Source: DTU064 sp045588245 (GTDB taxonomy: Bacteria > Bacillota > Clostridia > Oscillospirales > CAG-272). From it: a stretch of 48,659 bases of DNA. The notes beneath the pieces are model-generated. The model made no database searches and had not been told where the DNA came from. It saw nothing but the letters and a program-made list of their open reading frames with translations. Made by a program: the position numbers and the translations under genes. Location of the stretch: contig JAZNDW010000017.1 in assembly GCA_045588245.1 (NCBI GenBank), positions 1 to 48,659 of the forward strand. The letters run 5' to 3'. Position 1 is the first letter of the stretch; each line of letters opens with the position of its first letter. Positions 7,926 through 15,018 of the stretch are shown piece by piece.

Positions 7926-9722
7926 ATGTCCGATAAAAATCGAACACCCGATGACTTTTGGGATCTGTCCTCCCTTCTGCCGAAAAAGCGTCCGCCCGTT
8001 ATGCGGCAAAGCAAACCCGACACAGAAGCCGTCAATATGGAGATCGACGCGCCTGCGTCCGAGTCTGAACTCTCTATCGGTTCACTTGCCTCCCGCTTCC
8101 GCGAAGTGCCTCGTAAGGAAAACAAACCGAGCCCCGCAGAACGCAGCGTCAACGTGCAGATCAGCATTTCCTCCGACGTGCCCGTTCACAGAGCCGCCAT
8201 GTCGAAGCCGTCAAATTACACCTCGCGCGAGATCCCGAAGAGGAGCGACGCACAGCCGCGAACACCGCGTCCCACCGCGGAGCCGCTTCTGGAATACGAG
8301 CCTTCCGACGGGCTGCTCCGCCGAGTCCGCATTATGCGATGGCCGACTAACTATTCGTTTTACGAGCAGTTTCGCTCCGATGCGCGTCGCTTTCATTCGA
8401 TCGAAGGCAAGCCTTCACCGCGAGTTGAGTTTTTCTCATACACACCGCAATATAGGCAAATGTCGCAATCTCAGCTTGATTTTTATTTTTATTGGCGTTC
8501 GCTCGTCCGCCAAGGGCAGTTTGAGCCCGCCGATTTTTCATATGTTTTGTTATATGTATATGAAATAATAAATCTTCACGATGTGATCGAGCCCGAAACA
8601 GGGCTTTCGACGCTATGTGACCTGTGGCTTCACTACCGTGATCCACACAAGGCGCTTGACAAGTATTTGTCCGAGTGGGTGGCGGACTTTTGCCTCATTC
8701 ATCAGCTTCCGCCGCCAATTGATAGGCTTTCGCCTATAATGCACGTCGTTCTTGAAACGACCTCATTCCGCGAATTTTTCATGTCGGGCGACGCACTCGC
8801 TCCCGAAACTCTGATTTCGCTTTCTTCTAACTATATCTGGCAAAAAAGCAAATATACATCCGCCGAAAACAGTGGCAATTTTGCTCTTTATAAAGCCCAT
8901 ATTCCAGCTTCTCTCGGATACGTGATGAGCAAAAGCGGCGACGAACGCTTCTCTGCCTCCGGCATGACATCGTGCCGCGTTTCACGCGACGCATTCTGTG
9001 GCTCGCTCTGCGCTCACAACATCAAGCGCCGCATAGATATCGAATATCTTTCGTATTCCCGCTCATACGAGCTGCGGATGCTTGTAACCGACATCGTTAA
9101 ATATTCTGAAAACAAGCTTCGCTACCATCTCGGGATCAAATCCCGCTTGCGCGTTGACAGTCTCGACGAACGGATCAAAACCGCACTCGACGAATACTAC
9201 CGCGCCGCGTTCCCGAACGATAAATACCGCACCTCAAAAGCAGAGTCGCTTGCTGCCGAGGAACGCTACTACGACTCAATGTACGGTGCTCTCTCCGTCG
9301 GCATCGACGCCGACGAGGCGCGCTCCATTGAAGCGGCTTCGTGGTCCGTCACCGACAGGCTGACTGCCGATATTATGGACGCGGAAGACGATACAGCTTC
9401 AGTTGCGCCGACCGTCATCGAAACCGAAAGCGTGCATGATGACGAAACCGAGATCGACACTACTCCCGTCGCTGACACACCGCCGTTGTCGGCGGCAGCA
9501 GCGAGCTTCCTTCGTGCCTTGCGCCTCGGTGACAAGCTCACCGCAGAAAAAATAGCTCGCGAAGCGTCGCGCTACCCCGACGAGATTGCCGACGAGATAA
9601 ACGGCATCGCCGTCGATATCATCGGCGACGTTATCCTTGAAGACGACGGGGACGGCGGATACGCCGTAATCCCCGACTACGAAACAGAAACGGATGAGAT
9701 TCTTTCATCCTGTCGATCATAA
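7926..9722 (+). CDS. sngA: TerB-N/TerB-C domain protein, Shango-like SngA
   Basis: First gene of a three-gene set. The first ~125 residues are low-complexity and charged; from about residue 128 a TerB-N-type domain follows (LRRVRIMRWP, then LDFYFYWRSLVRQG and LLYVYEIIN), and the last ~75 residues (from ~523) look like TerB-C, including INGIAVDIIGDVILEDD. In tellurite-resistance-type stress systems these domains are thought to be scaffolding or sensing modules; in the Shango anti-phage system a TerB-domain protein is encoded beside an ATPase and a helicase. No enzyme motif is seen. The ATG at 7926 is preceded by GGAAGGAGGG; an in-frame TTG six codons upstream lies before that site. The domain call is good; the phage-defence role is inferred from gene order. 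Confidence 0.8.
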   Translation: MSDKNRTPDDFWDLSSLLPKKRPPVMRQSKPDTEAVNMEIDAPASESELSIGSLASRFREVPRKENKPSPAERSVNVQISISSDVPVHRAAMSKPSNYTSREIPKRSDAQPRTPRPTAEPLLEYEPSDGLLRRVRIMRWPTNYSFYEQFRSDARRFHSIEGKPSPRVEFFSYTPQYRQMSQSQLDFYFYWRSLVRQGQFEPADFSYVLLYVYEIINLHDVIEPETGLSTLCDLWLHYRDPHKALDKYLSEWVADFCLIHQLPPPIDRLSPIMHVVLETTSFREFFMSGDALAPETLISLSSNYIWQKSKYTSAENSGNFALYKAHIPASLGYVMSKSGDERFSASGMTSCRVSRDAFCGSLCAHNIKRRIDIEYLSYSRSYELRMLVTDIVKYSENKLRYHLGIKSRLRVDSLDERIKTALDEYYRAAFPNDKYRTSKAESLAAEERYYDSMYGALSVGIDADEARSIEAASWSVTDRLTADIMDAEDDTASVAPTVIETESVHDDETEIDTTPVADTPPLSAAAASFLRALRLGDKLTAEKIAREASRYPDEIADEINGIAVDIIGDVILEDDGDGGYAVIPDYETETDEILSSCRS

Positions 9723-9735
9723 ACCGAAAAAAAGA

Positions 9736-9784
9736 TGGCGTGAAAGTTTCGATATCCTATGCTTAACTGCACTGTTTCACGCCA
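9736..9784 (+). promoter_or_regulatory. Stem-loop in the sngA-sngB gap (outer element)
   Basis: A perfect 10-bp inverted repeat, TGGCGTGAAA (9736-9745) and TTTCACGCCA (9775-9784), separated by 29 nt, starting 13 nt after the sngA stop. It is not followed by a T-run, so it does not look like a simple terminator. Confidence 0.6.
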
Positions 9785-9785
9785 A

Positions 9786-9844
9786 AAATCCTCGCAAAAC
9801 GGGACCCGACCCGTTTTGCCGCACAAGTGCGGTCCCGAGGATTT
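9786..9844 (+). promoter_or_regulatory. Three-way-junction-like RNA or DNA element before sngB
   Basis: An outer 9-bp stem (AAATCCTCG 9786-9794 with CGAGGATTT 9836-9844) encloses two hairpins: CAAAACGGG/CCCGTTTTG (9795-9803 with 9810-9818) and CCGCAC/GTGCGG (9819-9824 with 9827-9832). An alternative pairing GGGACC (9801-9806) with GGTCCC (9831-9836) would compete with the hairpins. A further small palindrome GCCGCCACTGGCGGC follows at about 9860. The function is unknown: an RNA switch or processing element, an attenuator, or a mobile palindromic repeat are all possible. Confidence 0.6.
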
Positions 9845-9889
9845 CTGACATTTATTTATGCCGCCACTGGCGGCGGAATGGAGATTGTT

Positions 9890-11281
9890 ATGACAGACCG
9901 TACAAAAAATGTCCCGCGTCGAATACTCTCGCGCCTTATGAGCTCGCTTTCCGCAGGCGTCGTTCCGCGCACGGGTGCGCCCTATATTGCGATCGGTCGC
10001 GCTGACGAAATATCGTCTCTCCTTTCCGACCTCGACCGCACCGGCGAGGGCGAATCCTCGATGCGTATGCTTATCGGCCGTTACGGTTCGGGTAAGAGCT
10101 TTCTGATACAGCTCATGCGCGGCTACGCGCTTGAGCGCGGATTCGTTACCGCAGACTGCGATCTTTCAACGGAACGCAAGCTCTGCGGCACAAACGGTGC
10201 AGGACTTGCCACCTACCGCGAGCTGATGCGTAACCTCGCAACGAAAGCCTCCCCCGAGGGCGGTGCGCTTCCGTCGCTTCTTTCACGGTGGATCTCCGAT
10301 ATAAAATCATCCGTTGCCGAATCGGGCATTGAAGTCGGCACGGACATCTTCAACGCCGCTGTACGCAAGCGTATTTTCGCCAACGTACGCGAGCTTGAAT
10401 CGGGTGTCGGCGGATTTGACTTTTCGCTCGTTTTGTCAACGTATTTTGACGCTTGCGAAGAGGATGACGACGATAAAAAAAGCGCTTGTCTGCGCTATCT
10501 GCGCGGCGAATTTGCGAACAAGACCGAAGCAAGACAGCGCATACGCGGCATCGGTTCCGTCATCGGTGACGACAACTGGTACGATTCGATCAAGCTGATC
10601 GCACGCCTCGTCACCGCCGTCGGCTATAAGGGGCTCGTTGTTTTCATCGACGAGTGCGTCAACCTTTATAAGATCCCGAACAGGATCAGCCGCGAAAACA
10701 ATTACGAAAAGCTGCTTTTAATGTTCAACGACACCCTTGAGGGCAGAGCCGAACATCTGATGCTCGTTTTCGGCGGCACGCCGCAGTTTTTGGAGGATCG
10801 CCGCCGCGGACTTTACTCCTATGAGGCGCTTCGCTCGCGTCTTTCCGACGGCAAATACGACACAGGCGAATACAAGAACATGATAGGACCCGTCATCCGC
10901 TTGCGCCGCCTTTCCGACAACGAGCTGTACGCGCTGATCCTGCGCGTCACGGCACTTCATGCAGAGCATTACGGCTGGAACGTGCGCGTCACAGAGGATG
11001 ACACGAAAGCCTTCCTCGCCGCCGCAACGAGCGCCGCAGGCGCTGACCTTATGATAACGCCGCGCGAGATAATCCGCGATTATATTTCCGTACTCAACAT
11101 TCTTTACCAGAATCCCGAAGCAAAATTTTCCGACATCGTTAAAAACGTGAAGATCACCGCCGACACAGACGGTGGTGACGCAAATGGAGGCGGCGGTGGC
11201 GGCGCCGCTGGTGGCGCTACCAACGAAACAAACGTTACAGGCACCACCACCGCATTTTCACCCGAAGATATTATTATTTAA
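9890..11281 (+). CDS. sngB: P-loop ATPase (DUF2791/BrxD-like), Shango-like SngB
   Basis: A 463-residue AAA-like ATPase of the family first named DUF2791, which includes BREX ATPases. The Walker A motif is GRYGSGKS (residues ~63-70) and Walker B is LVVFIDE in the middle of the protein; later segments (LVFGGTPQFLEDRRRG and VIRLRRLSDNEL) are typical of the family. The C-terminus ends in a Gly/Ala/Thr-rich tail. The start was placed at the ATG that follows GGAG by 6 nt; an earlier in-frame GTG lies inside the structured intergenic element. The gene lies between the TerB-domain gene and the helicase gene, as in Shango. A BREX type 2 BrxD is the main alternative, but no other BREX gene is present. 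Confidence 0.82.
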   Translation: MTDRTKNVPRRILSRLMSSLSAGVVPRTGAPYIAIGRADEISSLLSDLDRTGEGESSMRMLIGRYGSGKSFLIQLMRGYALERGFVTADCDLSTERKLCGTNGAGLATYRELMRNLATKASPEGGALPSLLSRWISDIKSSVAESGIEVGTDIFNAAVRKRIFANVRELESGVGGFDFSLVLSTYFDACEEDDDDKKSACLRYLRGEFANKTEARQRIRGIGSVIGDDNWYDSIKLIARLVTAVGYKGLVVFIDECVNLYKIPNRISRENNYEKLLLMFNDTLEGRAEHLMLVFGGTPQFLEDRRRGLYSYEALRSRLSDGKYDTGEYKNMIGPVIRLRRLSDNELYALILRVTALHAEHYGWNVRVTEDDTKAFLAAATSAAGADLMITPREIIRDYISVLNILYQNPEAKFSDIVKNVKITADTDGGDANGGGGGGAAGGATNETNVTGTTTAFSPEDIII

Positions 11282-11292
11282 CGGAGGACATG

Positions 11293-13563
11293 ATGGAATA
11301 CGGCAGACTCAACAGCGCCGCCGACGTTTTTGAGCTTTTCTCTCCGTTCATCCAGGAATACATTTATTCGCGCGGATGGGACAAGCTGCACGAGGTTCAA
11401 CTCGCCGCCGCTGACACAATATTTTGCACCGACAACAATCTTCTCATCACCTCGGCTACCGCATCGGGAAAAACGGAGGCGGCATTGTTCCCGATTCTCT
11501 CGCAGTTTTACGATGATCCGCCAAGGAGCATCGGCGCGATATATATCGCGCCCTTAAAAAGCCTTATAAACGATCAGTTCTCCCGCATCGACGAGCTTTT
11601 ATCGATGACAGGGATTCCCGTTTATCATTGGCACGGCGACGTTGCACAGTCACACAAGTCAAAGCTGCTCAAAAAGCCTGAGGGTATCCTGCAGATAACT
11701 CCCGAATCGCTTGAATCGATGCTGATGAATCGCTCAAACGACATCCCGCGTCTTTTCGGCGACTTGCGCTACGTTATCATCGACGAGATCCACACGCTGA
11801 CGTCCTCCGACAGAGGAAATCAGGTCATCTGTCAGATCGAGCGTATCGCGAAAAAGATCGGACGGATGCCGCGCCGTATCGGACTTTCCGCCACCGTCGG
11901 CGATGCAAGGCTTGCCGCCGCGTGGCTTTCGGGAACTGACACCCGCGTCTGCGACATTCCGACAGTCACTCCGAAGCCGATCCGCTGGCGGCTCGGACTT
12001 GAGCATTTTTATCTTGCCGACGAAAAGACCGTTCACATGGGCACGCACGAGGTGCGCGAGGGTCCCTCTCTCGGCGACCTCACCCCCGAAGCCGATGAGC
12101 TTCCGCACACCATTGATCCGGGGTACGAATACGTCTACGACTGCGTCCGCGATTACCGCGCGCTCGTTTTCTCCAACTCGCGTGAGGAGACCGAATACGT
12201 CTGCGCGACGCTGCGACAGATCGCAAAAAACCGAGGCGAGGATGATATTTTTCTCATTCATCACGGAAATCTCTCCGCATCCATACGAGAGGAAGCGGAG
12301 CTTCTTCTTAAAAGCGAGGAGCACCGCATGGTTGCCTGCGCGACAACGACAATGGAGCTCGGCATCGACATCGGCAGACTCGAACGTATCGTGCAGAACG
12401 GCTCGCCGAACTCGGTATCAAGCTTTCTTCAGCGGCTCGGACGCTCGGGCAGACGCGATGCGCCGCCCGAGATGATGATGGTATTCCGCGAGGAAAATCC
12501 CTTGCCGAACACGCCGCTGCCCGAGCTTATGCCGTGGGAGCTTTTGCGTGCGATCGCGATCATACAGCTTTACATCGAGGAACGCTTCATTGAGCCGCCA
12601 ACTATAAAAAAGATGCCGTTTTCGCTGCTTTTCCAGCAGACTTTGTCTATTATGGCGTCGAGTGGCGAGATGACGCCCGCGCGGCTCGCCGACACGGTGC
12701 TTTCGCTTCCCGCTTTTGCCTTTGTTGAGCGCGATGACTACCGAACACTGCTCATTTCAATGATCAAGAATGATTTTCTTGAGCTGACCGAGGAGGGCAG
12801 CCTTATCGTCGGTATCCGCGGCGAACGGATGACGGCGGGCTTCAAATTTTACGCCGTTTTCAAAGATTCGGAGGACTACACTGTCCGTTCCGAATCCGAT
12901 GAGATAGGAACGATCACGGAAGCACCTCCCGTTGGTGACAGATTCGCTCTTGCCGGGCGTGTCTGGGAGGTCGAGGAGCTCGACCTGCCGCGAAAGCTCA
13001 TTTACGTCCGTGCCGTTGGCGGCAAGATGGAAATATCGTGGCCCGGTGAATTCGGTGAGATCCACACCAAGATCCTTGAGCGAATGTACAGAGTCCTGTG
13101 TGAAGACACAGCATATCCTTATCTGAAGCCGCACGCTTCGGCGCGTCTTGACGTTGCACGTCACCTTGCTCGCAACACGGGAATGCTTGATTCTCCGATC
13201 GTTTCCCTCGGCGGCATGACGTACTGCGTTTTTCCGTGGCTCGGAACGCGCTCGTTCCGAACTCTGCGCCGATATATATCAAAAAACGTGAAGCGTTTCG
13301 GCATATCGGGGCTTGAATTTGAGGGTTGCTACTTTATGACCTTCAAAATGGAGCGCGGCAACGTTGATGCGCTTATGTCCGCGATACACTCGGATTTTTC
13401 GCGCGGCATCGACACCGATGAGCTCGTCGGCGACAACGAAACGCCCGTTTTCGATAAATACGACGAATACATTCCCTCCGAGCTGTTACGCCGCGCCTAT
13501 TCGCGTGAACGGCTCCGCACGGACGAGATCGCTCACCGCGCCGACGTCGGCTGGAGGATATGA
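11293..13563 (+). CDS. sngC: DEAD/DEAH-box helicase, Lhr-like, Shango-like SngC
   Basis: A 756-residue superfamily 2 helicase. Walker A is ATASGKT (residues ~55-61), motif II is DEIH (IIDEIHTL), motif III is GLSATVGD, and motif VI is LQRLGRSGRR, giving two complete RecA-like domains in the first ~400 residues. The remaining C-terminal half resembles the winged-helix and accessory region of Lhr-type helicases. It starts 11 nt after sngB, so the two are almost certainly co-translated; GGAGG fits the ATG at 11293 better than the adjacent ATG at 11290. In Shango the third component is a helicase; in BREX the equivalent is BrxHI. The enzyme class is certain, the defence role inferred. Confidence 0.85.
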   Translation: MEYGRLNSAADVFELFSPFIQEYIYSRGWDKLHEVQLAAADTIFCTDNNLLITSATASGKTEAALFPILSQFYDDPPRSIGAIYIAPLKSLINDQFSRIDELLSMTGIPVYHWHGDVAQSHKSKLLKKPEGILQITPESLESMLMNRSNDIPRLFGDLRYVIIDEIHTLTSSDRGNQVICQIERIAKKIGRMPRRIGLSATVGDARLAAAWLSGTDTRVCDIPTVTPKPIRWRLGLEHFYLADEKTVHMGTHEVREGPSLGDLTPEADELPHTIDPGYEYVYDCVRDYRALVFSNSREETEYVCATLRQIAKNRGEDDIFLIHHGNLSASIREEAELLLKSEEHRMVACATTTMELGIDIGRLERIVQNGSPNSVSSFLQRLGRSGRRDAPPEMMMVFREENPLPNTPLPELMPWELLRAIAIIQLYIEERFIEPPTIKKMPFSLLFQQTLSIMASSGEMTPARLADTVLSLPAFAFVERDDYRTLLISMIKNDFLELTEEGSLIVGIRGERMTAGFKFYAVFKDSEDYTVRSESDEIGTITEAPPVGDRFALAGRVWEVEELDLPRKLIYVRAVGGKMEISWPGEFGEIHTKILERMYRVLCEDTAYPYLKPHASARLDVARHLARNTGMLDSPIVSLGGMTYCVFPWLGTRSFRTLRRYISKNVKRFGISGLEFEGCYFMTFKMERGNVDALMSAIHSDFSRGIDTDELVGDNETPVFDKYDEYIPSELLRRAYSRERLRTDEIAHRADVGWRI

Positions 13564-13575
13564 GCCGTCACTCCC

Positions 13576-13604
13576 TTGACAAGGGATTGTGCGCGTGTTA
13601 AAAT
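13576..13604 (+). promoter_or_regulatory. Sigma-A promoter of the B12-uptake operon
   Basis: TTGACA (13576-13581), a 17-bp spacer and TAAAAT (13599-13604). It begins 12 nt after the helicase stop codon and about 15-20 nt before the riboswitch. No terminator separates it from the defence operon. Confidence 0.85.
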
Positions 13605-13621
13605 AAAGCATCAAAATATTA

Positions 13622-13862
13622 TATTGTGTGCCGTACGGTGTCGGAGCTGTGCTTCGATGTCGAGGGAAGTTCGGTGAAAATCCGTCGCAACTGCCATTAC
13701 CGTTAAAGTCGGAATACTCCCGTGCGTGCACAAGCTCGTCGGAAGCCTTGCAAAACGCAAGCGCCGACACGTCTTTGGGCAAAGAAGGACGCAGCCGTTT
13801 ACAGTTTGATTCCGCTTTTTCGGTCGGTCTTTTTTGCGCGCGGAATTTTTTCTGATTAACAG
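13622..13862 (+). promoter_or_regulatory. Cobalamin-type riboswitch
   Basis: The conserved core of the cobalamin riboswitch (B12 element) can be read: AGGGAA, then GGTGAAAATCC, CGCAACTGCC, and AGTCGGAATACTCCC further on, flanked by GC-rich helices. A long inverted-repeat-rich 3' part leads into an intrinsic terminator, which suggests control by transcription termination. The CCCGC segment usual in the family is divergent (ATTACCGT), so the exact class is uncertain. The downstream genes (transcobalamin-like protein and ECF transporter) fit adenosyl- or another cobalamin as ligand. Boundaries are approximate. Confidence 0.75.
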
Positions 13863-13864
13863 TT

Positions 13865-13904
13865 GCGGATCCGTTGCCTTTTGGCAATCGGATCCGCTTT
13901 TTTT
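13865..13904 (+). terminator. Riboswitch-controlled intrinsic terminator
   Basis: A strong stem (GCGGATCCG...CGGATCCGC, extended by GTTGCC/GGCAAT, TTTT loop) followed by seven T residues. It stands between the riboswitch and the ribosome binding site of the first gene (GAGGT at about 13908), so it should cut transcription when ligand is bound. Confidence 0.9.
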
Positions 13905-13918
13905 ACTGAGGTAACAAT

Positions 13919-14197
13919 ATGGAACGAAAAAAATACACCCGCGATGATGCGATCGCACTTCTTACGAAAAAACACACCGAGCTTCTCATCGCAGGCGATG
14001 ACCGCTATCCCCGACGCGGTGACTTTTCCGACGATGAAGCGGCGGCGATAAAAGCTCACCTCGGACCGTGGCCACGCGCGCTCGAAGCGGCGGAGCTGAA
14101 GCCGCCGCGAGACGGCAACAGACTCGCAAAAAACCGTGAAAAGAGGCGACGCGCCAAGCTTCGCCGCAGTGAAAACGAAAATGACGACAGTCAGTAA
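13919..14197 (+). CDS. Small basic protein with homing-endonuclease-associated (HNH-repeat-like) motif
   Basis: A 92-residue protein, first gene behind the riboswitch. The middle contains a segment ending in GPWPRALEAAEL that resembles the helical homing-endonuclease-associated repeat, in which a conserved Trp and a terminal AAxL are typical; the C-terminus is a Lys/Arg-rich tail (NREKRRRAKLRR). Such repeats bind DNA, but no nuclease residues are present and the role in a B12 operon is unknown. GAGGTAACAATATG gives a convincing start. The resemblance is by eye and a single repeat is weak evidence. Confidence 0.65.
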   Translation: MERKKYTRDDAIALLTKKHTELLIAGDDRYPRRGDFSDDEAAAIKAHLGPWPRALEAAELKPPRDGNRLAKNREKRRRAKLRRSENENDDSQ

Positions 14198-14235
14198 TAC
14201 TTTTTTTATATAAACAGAATCAAAGGAGAAAAACC

Positions 14236-15018
14236 ATGCGTAAGCTCTTCACTCTTTTTATCATTCTCGCTCTGATTTTCACTCTCAGCACCACCGCATT
14301 TGCGGCAGAGGATACCGCCGCCGTTTACGTCAACGTCGCAAACGGTACACTCACACTCGCTCACGCCGCCGTCACCGTAACGGACGTTGACGGCGACGGC
14401 GCACTCACCATAAACGACGCACTCGCTATCGCTCATGACGAATACTTTGACGGCGGTGCTGACGGATACGGCTACGTCAACAGCGACTATGGGATATCAA
14501 TGACGAAGCTTTGGGGCATCGAAAACGGCGGTGCGTACGGCTATTATCTAAACAGTGCATCTGCGATAAGTCTTGCCGACACTGTGAAGAACGGTGACTG
14601 CATCACAGCCTTCGTTTATACAGATCTTTCGTCATGGTCGGACACGTACTCCTATTTTAATAGAGAAGAGGTGACCGCCGCTGTAGGCGACACCGTAACT
14701 CTCACGCTCAACGCCATGGGCTACGACGCAAACTGGGCTCCCGTTGAGGCACCCGTCGCCGGCGCCACCATCACCGTTGACGGCACTCCGACAGAATACG
14801 TGACAGCTGAGGACGGAACCGTTACCGTCACCGTCACCGAAGGTGAGCACGTTTATAGCGCAAGTGCCGACACCATGACTCTCGTGCCTCCCGTATGCGT
14901 TGTCACGGGCGAGGTTGCCGACGCTCCGCAAACGGGCGACGGCGCCTTCGCGCTCTCCATACTTCTCACCGCCGTTTTAACAGCTGCCCTTATCTGCCGA
15001 CGCGTATATGGTAAATAA
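14236..15018 (+). CDS. Secreted DUF4430-like protein with dockerin-like loop and sortase-type tail
   Basis: A 260-residue exported protein. A signal peptide (residues 1-23, ending TAFA) is followed by a calcium-loop segment DVDGDGALTINDALAIA resembling half of a dockerin, then a stretch ending NGDCITAFVYTD that looks like the end of a DUF4430 beta-grasp domain, a carboxypeptidase-regulatory-like beta domain (~165-215), and a C-terminal APQTGDG motif followed by a hydrophobic helix and RRVYGK, i.e. an LPXTG-like sorting signal. It would display a small ligand-binding domain on the cell surface. It is preceded by AAAGGAG and overlaps the next gene by 11 nt. The position behind a cobalamin riboswitch suggests B12 capture; binding itself is inference. 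Confidence 0.7.
   Translation: MRKLFTLFIILALIFTLSTTAFAAEDTAAVYVNVANGTLTLAHAAVTVTDVDGDGALTINDALAIAHDEYFDGGADGYGYVNSDYGISMTKLWGIENGGAYGYYLNSASAISLADTVKNGDCITAFVYTDLSSWSDTYSYFNREEVTAAVGDTVTLTLNAMGYDANWAPVEAPVAGATITVDGTPTEYVTAEDGTVTVTVTEGEHVYSASADTMTLVPPVCVVTGEVADAPQTGDGAFALSILLTAVLTAALICRRVYGK

Noticed and set aside
7926..13563. A BREX system
   Set aside because: The DUF2791 ATPase and the helicase resemble BrxD and BrxHI, but PglX, PglZ, BrxA/B and BrxL are all absent and the TerB-domain partner points to Shango.
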